64,000 bases of DNA, from positions 62,001 to 126,000 of the forward strand of contig JANQGX010000012.1 in NCBI GenBank assembly GCA_028282885.1, written 5' to 3'. This document shows positions 24,194-31,938 of this stretch, piece after piece. A program made the translations under genes and the position numbers. Below the pieces are notes generated by a model. It ran no database searches, had not been told where the DNA came from, and saw nothing but the letters and a program-made list of their open reading frames with translations. This stretch comes from SAR324 cluster bacterium (GTDB taxonomy: Bacteria > SAR324 > XYD2-FULL-50-16). Position 1 is the stretch's first letter; the number at the start of each line of letters is the position of its first letter.

Positions 24194-26068
24194 TTAGTCT
24201 TTCTTCTCCCGGTAGAATTTTCGCAGCACGTCAAAAGCCAGCTTTTTCTGTTTTTTATCCGGAGAGAGCAGACCTTTACGGTTGTAATATCGCTGGTATC
24301 GATTTGTTCTCAAAGGAGTTCTGAAATCGTAGAGAATCCAGGGGGTCATTCCCTTGATATTGGTGATATCCCTCAAAATCGCAATCTGATCCTGGTAAAC
24401 CTTTTCCTGTTTTTCCTCTGTGAAGAATTTTGCCGGATCTCCATGTTCTCCTGCTAAAGCGCCAGCTCCGACCTCACTGATAATAAAAGGTTTATTCAAA
24501 ATCTTGGCTTTTTCGAACAGTTCATTCAACATTTCAATTCCGGGTTGATACCAATCAAAATACTCATTGATACCAACGATATCCAATATCTCAGCCAGGG
24601 AATCCCGGATGCTTTTCTCTTCCCAGTTGACCAGACAGGCAGCCGAAACAAGGCGGGTTGGATCAATCTCACGGGCGAGATCAGCCAGGTTTTTCATGAA
24701 ATCAAACCTGGGTTGGGTATCGTCATTCTCGTTGCCCACCGACCAGATGATAACACTGGCACGTCTCCAATCCCTGTATATCAATTCACTTAACTGGTTT
24801 CTGGCGTCGTCAAGCGTCTTTTTGTTTTCAAAATCAATTGCCCAGTAAACCGGAATTTCCTCCCAAAGGAGAATGCCCATCTCATCTGCCAGACGGGCAG
24901 TTCTGGAACTATGGGGATAGTGCGCCAGGCGCATGAAATTCCCTTCCAGTTCCCGGATCAGGTTCAGGTTCTCAATGATCTCTGATTCGAGAAGAGAGCG
25001 ACCGTTTTTCACACTTTCCTCGTGACAGGAAATGCCCCTGAGATAAAGCGGGTTCCCGTTTAGAAGGATGGTGTCACCATCAGTTTTGATTTCCCTGAAT
25101 CCAACGCGATCACTCAATCTGTCTTCACCGAAGCTGAGCTCAACATCATATAGTTTCGGATTGTCGGGACTCCAGAGTTCGGGCTCTCTATCAAAAACCA
25201 GGGATCCGTAACCTTCAAGGACTTCAATAGATATCGGCTCTCCCAATTCCGGGATATTGAGGTTTGCGATTCCGGAAACCTGTTTGTCCAGCATCACACC
25301 ACACTTGATTTTACGATAACTGCTGTCCGGTACGAGATTTAGGGAGAAGTTGCGGATGAATGTCGTCGGGGTGAAAATCAGCTCTACTTCACGGTGGACT
25401 CCCCCGTAATTAAACCAATCACAGTAATCCATGGGTACCTGATCGTCACGCCGGGTGTTATCTACAACCAGAATCAATCGATTTTCTTTCCCGGAAAGAT
25501 AATCCGTAACTTCAACATAAAACTCTCCCCCGCCTCCCAAATGAGTGCCGAGATGCTTTCCATCCAGAAAGACAGCACATCGGTAATTGGCAGCTCCGAC
25601 TCGTAAATGGACCCGCTCATTCCCTTCCGGGTGACATTCGAAACTGCGCGTGAAAACCATGGATCCTTCGTAGAGTTCAAAGGTTTCTCCCTTCATGTTC
25701 CAGCATGAAGGGATCTCCATCTCCGGCCATTGATCGAAATCGAAATCCAACGGGACGAAATCCCTGGCCATCTCCCTCAAGTCCACCTGTTCAGCCAGCT
25801 CAGGGGTGATCTCATCGGGGTTTAATCCCAACATGGAGAAGTAAGGTTTGAAAGTTTCATAAATGCTCAGGGATGTGCTGAACTTCGGCCAGTTCTGTCT
25901 TAAACAGACATTATAAGGATCCTGTGTAAAGTTCCATTTACCGCACAGGTCCTGTCTTTTACGTCCCCCTTCGCTGATAAGCGAGTCGGCAGTTATCAGC
26001 GTCTCCAGATACGTTTTCCAGGGATTTCGATTGTGTATGGAGGCAAAGGGATTTTCTGTCTCTTCCAT
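24194..26068 (-). CDS. Glycoside hydrolase family 2, beta-glucuronidase-like
   Basis: This 624-residue protein has an N-terminal jelly-roll sugar-binding domain (about 90-240, with NYRCAVFLDGKHLGTHLGG and WFNYGGVHREVEL), an immunoglobulin-like domain (about 240-330) and a catalytic TIM barrel. The acid/base is Glu447 (IIWSVGNEND) and the nucleophile Glu532 (FIISEVGAGALAGEH), in the pattern of beta-glucuronidases. There is no signal peptide, so it acts in the cytoplasm on imported sugar. It carries an unusual 90-residue N-terminal segment before the jelly roll. It precedes a GPH symporter, and a 31-bp palindrome lies 85 bp upstream of the start as a likely operator. True substrate (glucuronide, galactoside or other) is not certain. 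Confidence 0.88.
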   Translation of the reverse strand: MEETENPFASIHNRNPWKTYLETLITADSLISEGGRKRQDLCGKWNFTQDPYNVCLRQNWPKFSTSLSIYETFKPYFSMLGLNPDEITPELAEQVDLREMARDFVPLDFDFDQWPEMEIPSCWNMKGETFELYEGSMVFTRSFECHPEGNERVHLRVGAANYRCAVFLDGKHLGTHLGGGGEFYVEVTDYLSGKENRLILVVDNTRRDDQVPMDYCDWFNYGGVHREVELIFTPTTFIRNFSLNLVPDSSYRKIKCGVMLDKQVSGIANLNIPELGEPISIEVLEGYGSLVFDREPELWSPDNPKLYDVELSFGEDRLSDRVGFREIKTDGDTILLNGNPLYLRGISCHEESVKNGRSLLESEIIENLNLIRELEGNFMRLAHYPHSSRTARLADEMGILLWEEIPVYWAIDFENKKTLDDARNQLSELIYRDWRRASVIIWSVGNENDDTQPRFDFMKNLADLAREIDPTRLVSAACLVNWEEKSIRDSLAEILDIVGINEYFDWYQPGIEMLNELFEKAKILNKPFIISEVGAGALAGEHGDPAKFFTEEKQEKVYQDQIAILRDITNIKGMTPWILYDFRTPLRTNRYQRYYNRKGLLSPDKKQKKLAFDVLRKFYREKKD

Positions 26069-26152
26069 GTCGATCCTTATTCAGTGCGCTGCTGATTCCA
26101 GGCGAGATTTATAAAATGCTTTCCGGAGATATTCCGTACAGATGATAAAAGA

Positions 26153-26183
26153 ACAACTTAATTCATTGAATGAAATAAGTTGT
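26153..26183. promoter_or_regulatory. 31-bp palindrome upstream of the beta-glucuronidase-like gene
   Basis: ACAACTTA-A-TTCATT-G-AATGAA-A-TAAGTTGT: 14 of 15 position pairs match around a central G (26168). It lies between the two GH2 genes, 85-115 bp before the start of the downstream one. It could be a repressor operator. As a hairpin on the minus strand it is followed by TTCTTTT and could instead end the upstream GH2 transcript. The rest of this 326-bp gap shows nothing else. Confidence 0.45.
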
Positions 26184-26394
26184 ATCGTCTCCCCTCCCAT
26201 GTTGTCAAACAGAGTTTTATCGTCTGGCAGTTCAATGCTTGGCATGCCGGATCTGCAGGGTTATTTGGTCCATGAAGGACAATAAGGATACAAAGTCCGG
26301 CGTGCGGCCACTTATGGATCCGGGCAATCCGGTAACCGTGTCAGTGGCTGAGTCAAAGATAGGGTTTTTGTTTGGAAACAGGTCATTTGTATAG

Positions 26395-28248
26395 CTAAGC
26401 CTGTTGCTTTTCCAGCAGATCGAACTGGCGATAGAGTTCCCGGTTTAGCGAGTTCAACAGACTAGTACTTATTTTTTGCACCTTTCGGTCATAGGTAAAA
26501 ATACCGTTACATTCAATCTCAACGTCTGCCAACTGGGTGTAAACAGCCGCTCCAAGTCCTTTTTCGATCAGGGGCAACAACTGTTTGCGGATCAGTCGTT
26601 CAAAAGCGTTTTCCAGACTTTCCCGGTCCTTGTATGTTTTGTACTTGAAGGATTTATCGGATTGCCAGAGATGGCTTTCCAGCACCAGGCTGTAGCCGCC
26701 GTATTCGGAGATAAAGTAAATCCTGTTGTCTCCTGCGGGCGGTTTCTTAAGCTTTAATACATACCGGTGACGACTGACAAAATCGCCACATCCCTGGTCG
26801 TACCATCCGGAAGCGTGGTCGATCAGCCTTGTGTGATCCTTTTTTCTTACGAGATCACAGATCCGTTTTGCATCAAATTGTCCCCAGGACTCGTTGAAGG
26901 GGACCCAGATCATGAGTGACGGACTATTGTGAAGATGATCCATCATCTCTTTCAGCTCACTTTCAAAGCCCTCTCTTGATTCGGGTTCGGACCGACCGGC
27001 TTTTTTATAGGACTTGGGATTGTCATCACGACGTTGAGGTTTGCCAGTTGCAACCAACAGGGTCGTTTCAAGCTCACCGGCAATACTTTTTGTTGAGTTC
27101 ACCATATCCTGGATCACGACCAGACCCAATCGATCCGCATGATAATACCAACGACGGGACTCAACCTTGATATGTTTACGCACCATATTGAACCCCATTT
27201 CCCTGGTCTTTTGCAGATCAAATAAGAGGGCTTCGTCGCAAGGCGGGGTCATTCCACTTTCAGGCCAGTACCCCTGATCCAGCGGTCCGTGAAGAAAAAC
27301 GGGAGAGCCGTTCAGGCAGATACGTTTAAAGCCGGAGCCCGTATTTTGCGCGGACACGCTTCTCATCCCGAAATAGCTTTCAACCCTGTCGATATTCTCA
27401 TTATCCCTGTGAAGCAGAATAGTAAGATCGTAGAGAAAGGGGTCCTGTGGAGACCAGATCCTGGGTTTGGAAACGGGTATGGTCAAAGGCTGATTGGAAA
27501 GCCCGTTGATTCGACAAAGCTCATTTTCAGAGGTGGAAACAATCGCCGTGAACTCATCGGATTCCGGTGTGATTATCAGTAGTTCTAGGGTTCCGGAAAC
27601 CGAATTTGGGGTTAATTTCAGATCTGATATATGGTTCTCAGTCCGTGTTGCTTCCAACCAAACGGTCTGCCAAATGCCGCTGGTGGCAGTGTAGTATATT
27701 TTGTCCGGATTCAGAGCCTGCTTTCCCAACTGCTGCCAATGTGAGTCGGTAGGGTCCCAGACGGATAACAATAGCTCATTTTCACCGGCATCCAGGGCAT
27801 CAGTGATATCAAAGGAAAAGGGTATGTAACCGCCGGTATGATCGCCAACTCTCTTCCCGTTGATTAAACAGGTGCATTGCCAGTCTACGGCTTCAAAATT
27901 GAGAAAGACTCTCTTGCCGGGCCAGTCTCCCGGTAGATGAAATGTGCGCTGATACCACATGCGATGGTCGGGTGTGATCCTCAATTCAAGACCGGAAAGT
28001 GCGGTTTCCGGGGCAAAGGGTACCGGGATCTTCATATCGAAAGAGGCCGGCTTTTGAGAATCCTTGTGGGTAACAGCAAATGACCAGAATCCGTTCAAAC
28101 TCCACCAATCTTTCCTAACCAATTGTGGACGCGGATATTCAGGGAGTGGATTATCCAGTTTAATCGTGTCTTTCCAGGGAGTAGAGATTGTCTGGGGATT
28201 TTGTCTTTTCATTTGAGTACCGGTTTGGGTGATACGCATGTTAATCAA
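26395..28248 (-). CDS. Glycoside hydrolase family 2 protein
   Basis: This protein of up to 617 residues has a GH2 jelly roll (about 40-205: WWSLNGFWSF, VFLNFEAVDWQCTCLINGKRVGDHTGG), an Ig-like domain and a TIM barrel. Glu453 (WVPFNESWGQ) is the acid/base and Glu515 (FISEYGGYS) the nucleophile. The catalytic pattern differs from LacZ and GusB and resembles less-studied GH2 members acting on beta-linked galactose, mannose or uronic acids in polysaccharide loci. There is no signal peptide, so it acts inside the cell. The start is uncertain: TTG 28248, ATG 28239 and ATG 28212 are all in frame and none has a clear Shine-Dalgarno. Confidence 0.85.
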   Translation of the reverse strand: MINMRITQTGTQMKRQNPQTISTPWKDTIKLDNPLPEYPRPQLVRKDWWSLNGFWSFAVTHKDSQKPASFDMKIPVPFAPETALSGLELRITPDHRMWYQRTFHLPGDWPGKRVFLNFEAVDWQCTCLINGKRVGDHTGGYIPFSFDITDALDAGENELLLSVWDPTDSHWQQLGKQALNPDKIYYTATSGIWQTVWLEATRTENHISDLKLTPNSVSGTLELLIITPESDEFTAIVSTSENELCRINGLSNQPLTIPVSKPRIWSPQDPFLYDLTILLHRDNENIDRVESYFGMRSVSAQNTGSGFKRICLNGSPVFLHGPLDQGYWPESGMTPPCDEALLFDLQKTREMGFNMVRKHIKVESRRWYYHADRLGLVVIQDMVNSTKSIAGELETTLLVATGKPQRRDDNPKSYKKAGRSEPESREGFESELKEMMDHLHNSPSLMIWVPFNESWGQFDAKRICDLVRKKDHTRLIDHASGWYDQGCGDFVSRHRYVLKLKKPPAGDNRIYFISEYGGYSLVLESHLWQSDKSFKYKTYKDRESLENAFERLIRKQLLPLIEKGLGAAVYTQLADVEIECNGIFTYDRKVQKISTSLLNSLNRELYRQFDLLEKQQA

Positions 28249-28528
28249 CTTAATTGTTAGTCGATTTCATGCAGATTCGCGGATCATGATAACAACGCCT
28301 TGTCTCTTATGTCACGGACAACTTCCTCGTGTTGTGATTCAGTCAGTGAATAACCCGTCAATATAAAAAGACCGCCCGTGAGCAGACTAGTCGGGATTGT
28401 AGAAAAGGATTGCAAAACCTGGTTCCGGAGGTTTACCCCGGAAAAAAACGGGAAAATGTGTACCTGATCCGCTCTGAGTTTCAATAATTGAATTTCAGGC
28501 TATCTTAGTGGGGCAAAGCGAATAGGGA

Positions 28529-28657
28529 ATGGTTGAAAATGACAAAAACCTTTGTAAGACGATTTTAGAGGGTAAGGCGGCTTTGAGGTTTCAGACTGGC
28601 TGGGTGAATCGGTTTCTTGGTGAAACGTTTGATTTTGAATCACCTGATTCCTTCTGA
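28529..28657 (+). CDS. Possible 42-residue small protein or part of a small RNA
   Basis: ATG 28529 opens 42 codons (MVENDKNLCKTILEGKAALR onward) ending at TGA 28655-28657, eight bases before a strong terminator hairpin on the same strand. No other plus-strand gene feeds this terminator. There is no good Shine-Dalgarno and I recognise no family, so an untranslated small RNA is equally possible. The remaining part of the 455-bp gap (28249-28528) shows no supported gene. Confidence 0.25.
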   Translation: MVENDKNLCKTILEGKAALRFQTGWVNRFLGETFDFESPDSF

Positions 28658-28664
28658 TTTTTAG

Positions 28665-28691
28665 AGCCGACCCGGTTGCGGTCGGCTTTTC
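28665..28691 (+). terminator. Intrinsic terminator
   Basis: AGCCGACC and GGTCGGCT form a perfect 8-bp GC-rich stem around the loop CGGTTGC, followed by TTTT on the plus strand. The minus-strand side lacks a T-run, so the terminator points to a plus-strand transcript, although it also sits 17 bp after the stop of the minus-strand PPOX gene. Confidence 0.7.
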
Positions 28692-28703
28692 ATATCGATG
28701 GCC

Positions 28704-29114
28704 TTAGTCAAAGTCCACCAACTTACGTACTTCCACAATTTCAAAGGTGATGGCGACTGACATCATATCAGCGGCATTCTGGTTGACGTTTTTGGCAACC
28801 TCGGCTTTGATTTTTTGAAGCAAGTCACCCTCGGTCTCAATGGTTTTGGCTTTGAGATACAATCTTGCTGACGGTGTGTCAAAACCAACCGGACTAGACT
28901 CCAGGCAAAAAAGAACCGCTTTTGGATTGGTTTTTAAATTTGCCAGGGTTCTGCCACCCATTACTCCCATTGAGATGATTTGATTATTGTCCCGAAATCT
29001 TGGGCTACCGAAAAAGGCAGAGTTGGGTTGCCCCTCTGAGTCGACAGTTGAGAGGATTCCGATTCGTTGGGGCGTGTTAATCAGATCGATAATTTCCTGT
29101 GAGATTTCTACCAT
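28704..29114 (-). CDS. Pyridoxamine 5'-phosphate oxidase-like (PPOX) flavin/cofactor-binding protein
   Basis: This 136-residue protein is a single split-barrel domain of the PPOX superfamily: IGILSTVDSEGQPNSAFFGSPRF (about 18-40), IISMGVMGGRTLANLKTNPKAVLFC (about 47-71) and a final VAITFEIVEVRKL strand. Such proteins bind FMN, F420 or haem, and many have unknown reactions. GGAG precedes the ATG. It lies 35 bp after a MarR gene on the same strand, which probably controls it, so a small redox detoxification role is likely. Confidence 0.82.
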   Translation of the reverse strand: MVEISQEIIDLINTPQRIGILSTVDSEGQPNSAFFGSPRFRDNNQIISMGVMGGRTLANLKTNPKAVLFCLESSPVGFDTPSARLYLKAKTIETEGDLLQKIKAEVAKNVNQNAADMMSVAITFEIVEVRKLVDFD

Positions 29115-29149
29115 TTGGTCTCCTTCTTTTTAAGGGTTATTGGTCACCT

Positions 29150-29581
29150 CTACAGTTTTTCTGTCAAAGAGGTGATGGTTTTCAGCGCTTCAACAAGTGC
29201 TTCTCTATCGCCTTTCTCCAGGGCATCCAGGCGGGATTTGATGTGTTGGTTAGTGAACCGGATAGCGTTTTTGGTCGATTTCTTGCCATCTGAAGTCAGA
29301 TCCAGCCGGATTTTGCGACGATCCTGCTTATCCTCCACCCTTTGCACCAGACCTTTTTCAATCAAACCATCTATCACGGTTGTTAAAGACCCCTTTTCCA
29401 GATTTAGAAGACCGGACAATTGACTCATGTTCGGTTTGTCCAGGTTGTATAACAGAAAAAGAGCTTTCCATTGTGAGCGGTTTAGCCTGACAGCATGAGA
29501 AGGGGGCTGAAGATCGTGCATCAGCTTTCGCATCAACAAGGGAAACGACTTCAACAGGTGAACAAAAAAATCTTCTGACAT
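29150..29581 (-). CDS. MarR-family transcriptional regulator
   Basis: This 143-residue MarR protein has its HTH at about 50-75 (MSQLSGLLNLEKGSLTTVIDGLIEKGLV), the wing with VEDKQDRRKIRLDLTSDGKK, and C-terminal dimer helices. It heads a two-gene leftward unit with the PPOX protein. A long inverted repeat directly upstream is the obvious operator; its half-site resembles that of the other MarR gene at 6.8 kb (both contain TTAGTT). The ligand is unknown. Confidence 0.88.
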   Translation of the reverse strand: MSEDFFVHLLKSFPLLMRKLMHDLQPPSHAVRLNRSQWKALFLLYNLDKPNMSQLSGLLNLEKGSLTTVIDGLIEKGLVQRVEDKQDRRKIRLDLTSDGKKSTKNAIRFTNQHIKSRLDALEKGDREALVEALKTITSLTEKL

Positions 29582-29593
29582 CCGAATCTTTCA

Positions 29594-29647
29594 ATTTAGT
29601 TAGAAAAATAAAAGTAATAAATCTTATAATTAGAAATCTAACTAAAT
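29594..29647. promoter_or_regulatory. Inverted-repeat operator of the second MarR gene
   Basis: ATTTAGTTAGA (29594-29604) and TCTAACTAAAT (29637-29647) are perfect 11-bp arms separated by 32 bp, beginning 13 bp upstream of the MarR start. A smaller palindrome, TTAGA-AA-TCTAA, overlaps the right arm. About 240 bp further, up to the hydrolase stop, hold no supported gene. Confidence 0.55.
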
Positions 29648-29883
29648 GAATGAATTTTGTCAACACCCCATTTATAACCAAAAGTAATCAGAATCAAATA
29701 CGGAGAATAGATTAAGCAACTGAATTGATTTGCAATGGTTTCATCTTAGGTTTTTTTAGCCGCAACACCTTCCGAGCAGTTGATTGTGGGCAGTCATCAG
29801 AACCAACACATTATCTCATATTGTGGCAAGCAGGATCGACCTCCCGGGGAAAGTCGATCTTCGATGTTCGTAGAGGGCAGATT

Positions 29884-30765
29884 TCAGCCGAGATGTTTTT
29901 TAAAAAAAGCTATGGTACGCTCCCAGGCGAGTTTGGCTTGCTTTTCATTATAGCGGGGAGTGGAATTGTTATGAAATCCATGACGGGTGCCCTCATAAAT
30001 ATGCATCACAAAATCCTTGTCGTGCTTTTCCAGTGCCATTTTGTATTCATCGCGCAGGGCATTAACCCAATTGTCATTCTCCGCGTACTGAATCATCAGG
30101 GGGGCCTGAATCCTGGGAACATCCTCTGAAGCAGCAGACCGACCATAGAAGGGAACACCAGCCTTTAAATCCGTTCCCAGGTCAACGGCGAAGTTGTTGA
30201 CGACACCGCCGCCATAACAGAATCCGGTGGCCCCCAGGTTCCCATTGGACCATTCATGACCCTTCAGGAAGCGTGCGCTGTTCAGCAAATCGGTATAGAG
30301 TTTTTTCGGATCCAGGGATTTCTGCATGACCTTGCCATCATCATCGTTTCCGGGATAACCGCCGATGGGCGCCAGTCCATCCGGAGCCAGGGCAAGAAAT
30401 CCCTCGACGGCAGCACGACGGGCAACATCCTCGATGTGGGGATTCAACCCCCTGTTCTCGTGGATCACAATCACTGCGGGAAAAGGTCCGGAACCTGCGG
30501 GTTTTACCAGGTACCCCCTCATTTTGCCGGAGGTTCCCCCGGGAGAATCGTATTCGACATAGCGAGCCTTGATTCTCTCATCGGTAAAGGAGATGGTCTG
30601 GGCCTCAGCATAATTGGGAAGCAAGGCTTTGGCCATGACAAGACCCGATCCTCCGACAACAGCCAGGGCGGCTGCTCTATCGAAAAACTCCCGTCTTGTC
30701 ATCTGCGAGTGACAATACTCATCGTACAAATCATAAACTTTCGGATCGATTTTGTCCGTTTTCAT
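29884..30765 (-). CDS. Exported dienelactone hydrolase-family protein (Tat-type signal)
   Basis: This 293-residue protein starts at ATG 30765, with GGAG eight bases upstream. An unusual 30-residue leader precedes MTRREFFDRAAALAVVGGSG, a twin-arginine-like signal (RRxFF) with a hydrophobic stretch. The hydrolase core has the oxyanion segment VIHENRGL, the nucleophile elbow GFCYGGG with cysteine, an Asp in YAENDNW and the His of GTRHGFHN, the Cys-Asp-His triad of dienelactone hydrolases. Such proteins open lactones or cleave esters; periplasmic members are common and their substrates mostly unknown. It is a single gene read leftward. Confidence 0.86.
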   Translation of the reverse strand: MKTDKIDPKVYDLYDEYCHSQMTRREFFDRAAALAVVGGSGLVMAKALLPNYAEAQTISFTDERIKARYVEYDSPGGTSGKMRGYLVKPAGSGPFPAVIVIHENRGLNPHIEDVARRAAVEGFLALAPDGLAPIGGYPGNDDDGKVMQKSLDPKKLYTDLLNSARFLKGHEWSNGNLGATGFCYGGGVVNNFAVDLGTDLKAGVPFYGRSAASEDVPRIQAPLMIQYAENDNWVNALRDEYKMALEKHDKDFVMHIYEGTRHGFHNNSTPRYNEKQAKLAWERTIAFFKKHLG

Positions 30766-31102
30766 AAGGATCTCCAAGATCAAAATTGACTCAACCGATC
30801 GCCCAACTCTTTAATTTTACTTTGGGTAACAAGCAGGGGTCAAATAAATTTTTGCTTTTTTTAACGGATTTAATCCATGGCATTTTCCGGTAGGTTGGAT
30901 GCAATCGGATTACATAAAACCGGGTGTAATTAAAGTGCCCAAGGTTATCCGCAATGACCAATCTAAACCATGGATTGCTCCCACAAGGCGATGATAAGCG
31001 TGTCTGCAATTGGAAATGGGGTTCAGGGGTGTTTTGCTGTTTAACACCTCGCCTGGATCAACCGACTTATTTGAGGTTTTAATCTTTTGTCTAAAAAACC
31101 TC

Positions 31103-31149
31103 TTGACAAAATGGGACTTTCATCTGGTAGATGAGACAAGTGTCTCATC
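31103..31149 (+). promoter_or_regulatory. Promoter and palindromic operator of the TetR gene
   Basis: TTGACA (31103-31108) is followed after 18 bp by GTAGAT as a weak -10. GATGAGACA-AG-TGTCTCATC (31130-31149) is a 9-bp perfect inverted repeat directly behind it, the size and place expected of a TetR operator. The preceding 300 bp (30784-31100) contain no supported gene. Confidence 0.62.
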
Positions 31150-31176
31150 AATATACAAGAGTCTCAAAAAGGAAAA

Positions 31177-31845
31177 ATGGGTATCAGAGAGTTGCGGGAA
31201 AAGGAGAGGTTGGAAAATCGGGATAAGCGGTTGCAAACCATTCTGGAAGCGGGTAAGGAGTTGTTTGCCAACAAGGGATTGGCGGCGGTTAACATGAAAG
31301 AGGTGGCTGAAAAAGCGCAGGTGAGTCGGGCGACGCTATATCGTTATTATGCTTCAAAGGAGGATCTGGCATTTGCCATTGAACTCTACTTTTATCGGGA
31401 GATTTTGCTGCCACAGTATCGCGAGCAACTGGAAAAAGCCAGAGGTACGGGATTTGAGAAGGTTGAGTTTAATATTCGGTTAATACTGCAGTCGTACAGA
31501 ATCTACCCCGATTACTATAAGTTCACCGGGGCTTTTGATCATTATTTCAGTTATCGCCGGCAACCCGAGGAGTTGGCGGCAGAGATGAGACGAATCTTCG
31601 GTGAGGGGGTTGAGGAGGAACCACTTGTCAATTTTCTGAAGGAGGGAATCGAGGATGGCAGTATCCGCTCCGATCTTGATCCCTATCTGACAGCAAAAAC
31701 CCTGGATCAGGTTCTGCTGAGTTTCTGTCAGCGACTGGCCACTCGAAAAGAGGTGATCGAACTAGAGTTCAATATTGAGAACTCGGAGGTTCTGATCAAT
31801 AACCTGGTTGATATCATGTTGAGCGGGATTCGCGGGGAAGCATAG
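31177..31845 (+). CDS. TetR-family transcriptional regulator
   Basis: This 222-residue protein has an HTH at about 20-65 (ILEAGKELFANKGLAAVNMKEVAEKAQVSRATLYRYYASKEDL) and a helical ligand domain. AAGGAAAA precedes the ATG. A perfect palindromic operator covers its promoter, so it autoregulates. The gene lies 93 bp upstream of the LacZ-type gene in the same direction and could control the whole rightward glycan set to 40.7 kb. TetR proteins rarely sense sugars, so it may report an accompanying substituent such as an acyl or aryl group; that is speculation. Confidence 0.9.
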   Translation: MGIRELREKERLENRDKRLQTILEAGKELFANKGLAAVNMKEVAEKAQVSRATLYRYYASKEDLAFAIELYFYREILLPQYREQLEKARGTGFEKVEFNIRLILQSYRIYPDYYKFTGAFDHYFSYRRQPEELAAEMRRIFGEGVEEEPLVNFLKEGIEDGSIRSDLDPYLTAKTLDQVLLSFCQRLATRKEVIELEFNIENSEVLINNLVDIMLSGIRGEA

Positions 31846-31938
31846 ACACCGCTTAATATCAGGACAACCGGACTGACCACAGTTCTTAGGGATTAACACT
31901 GCTTGTCAGATCTAATTATAATATTTGTGGAAAATACC

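Noticed and set aside
28284-28484. 66-codon minus-strand frame after the GH2 gene region
   Set aside because: No ribosome-binding site and no family-like pattern; treated as chance.
30791-31009. 72-codon minus-strand frame before the hydrolase
   Set aside because: Composition and sequence look random and it lacks an initiation signal.
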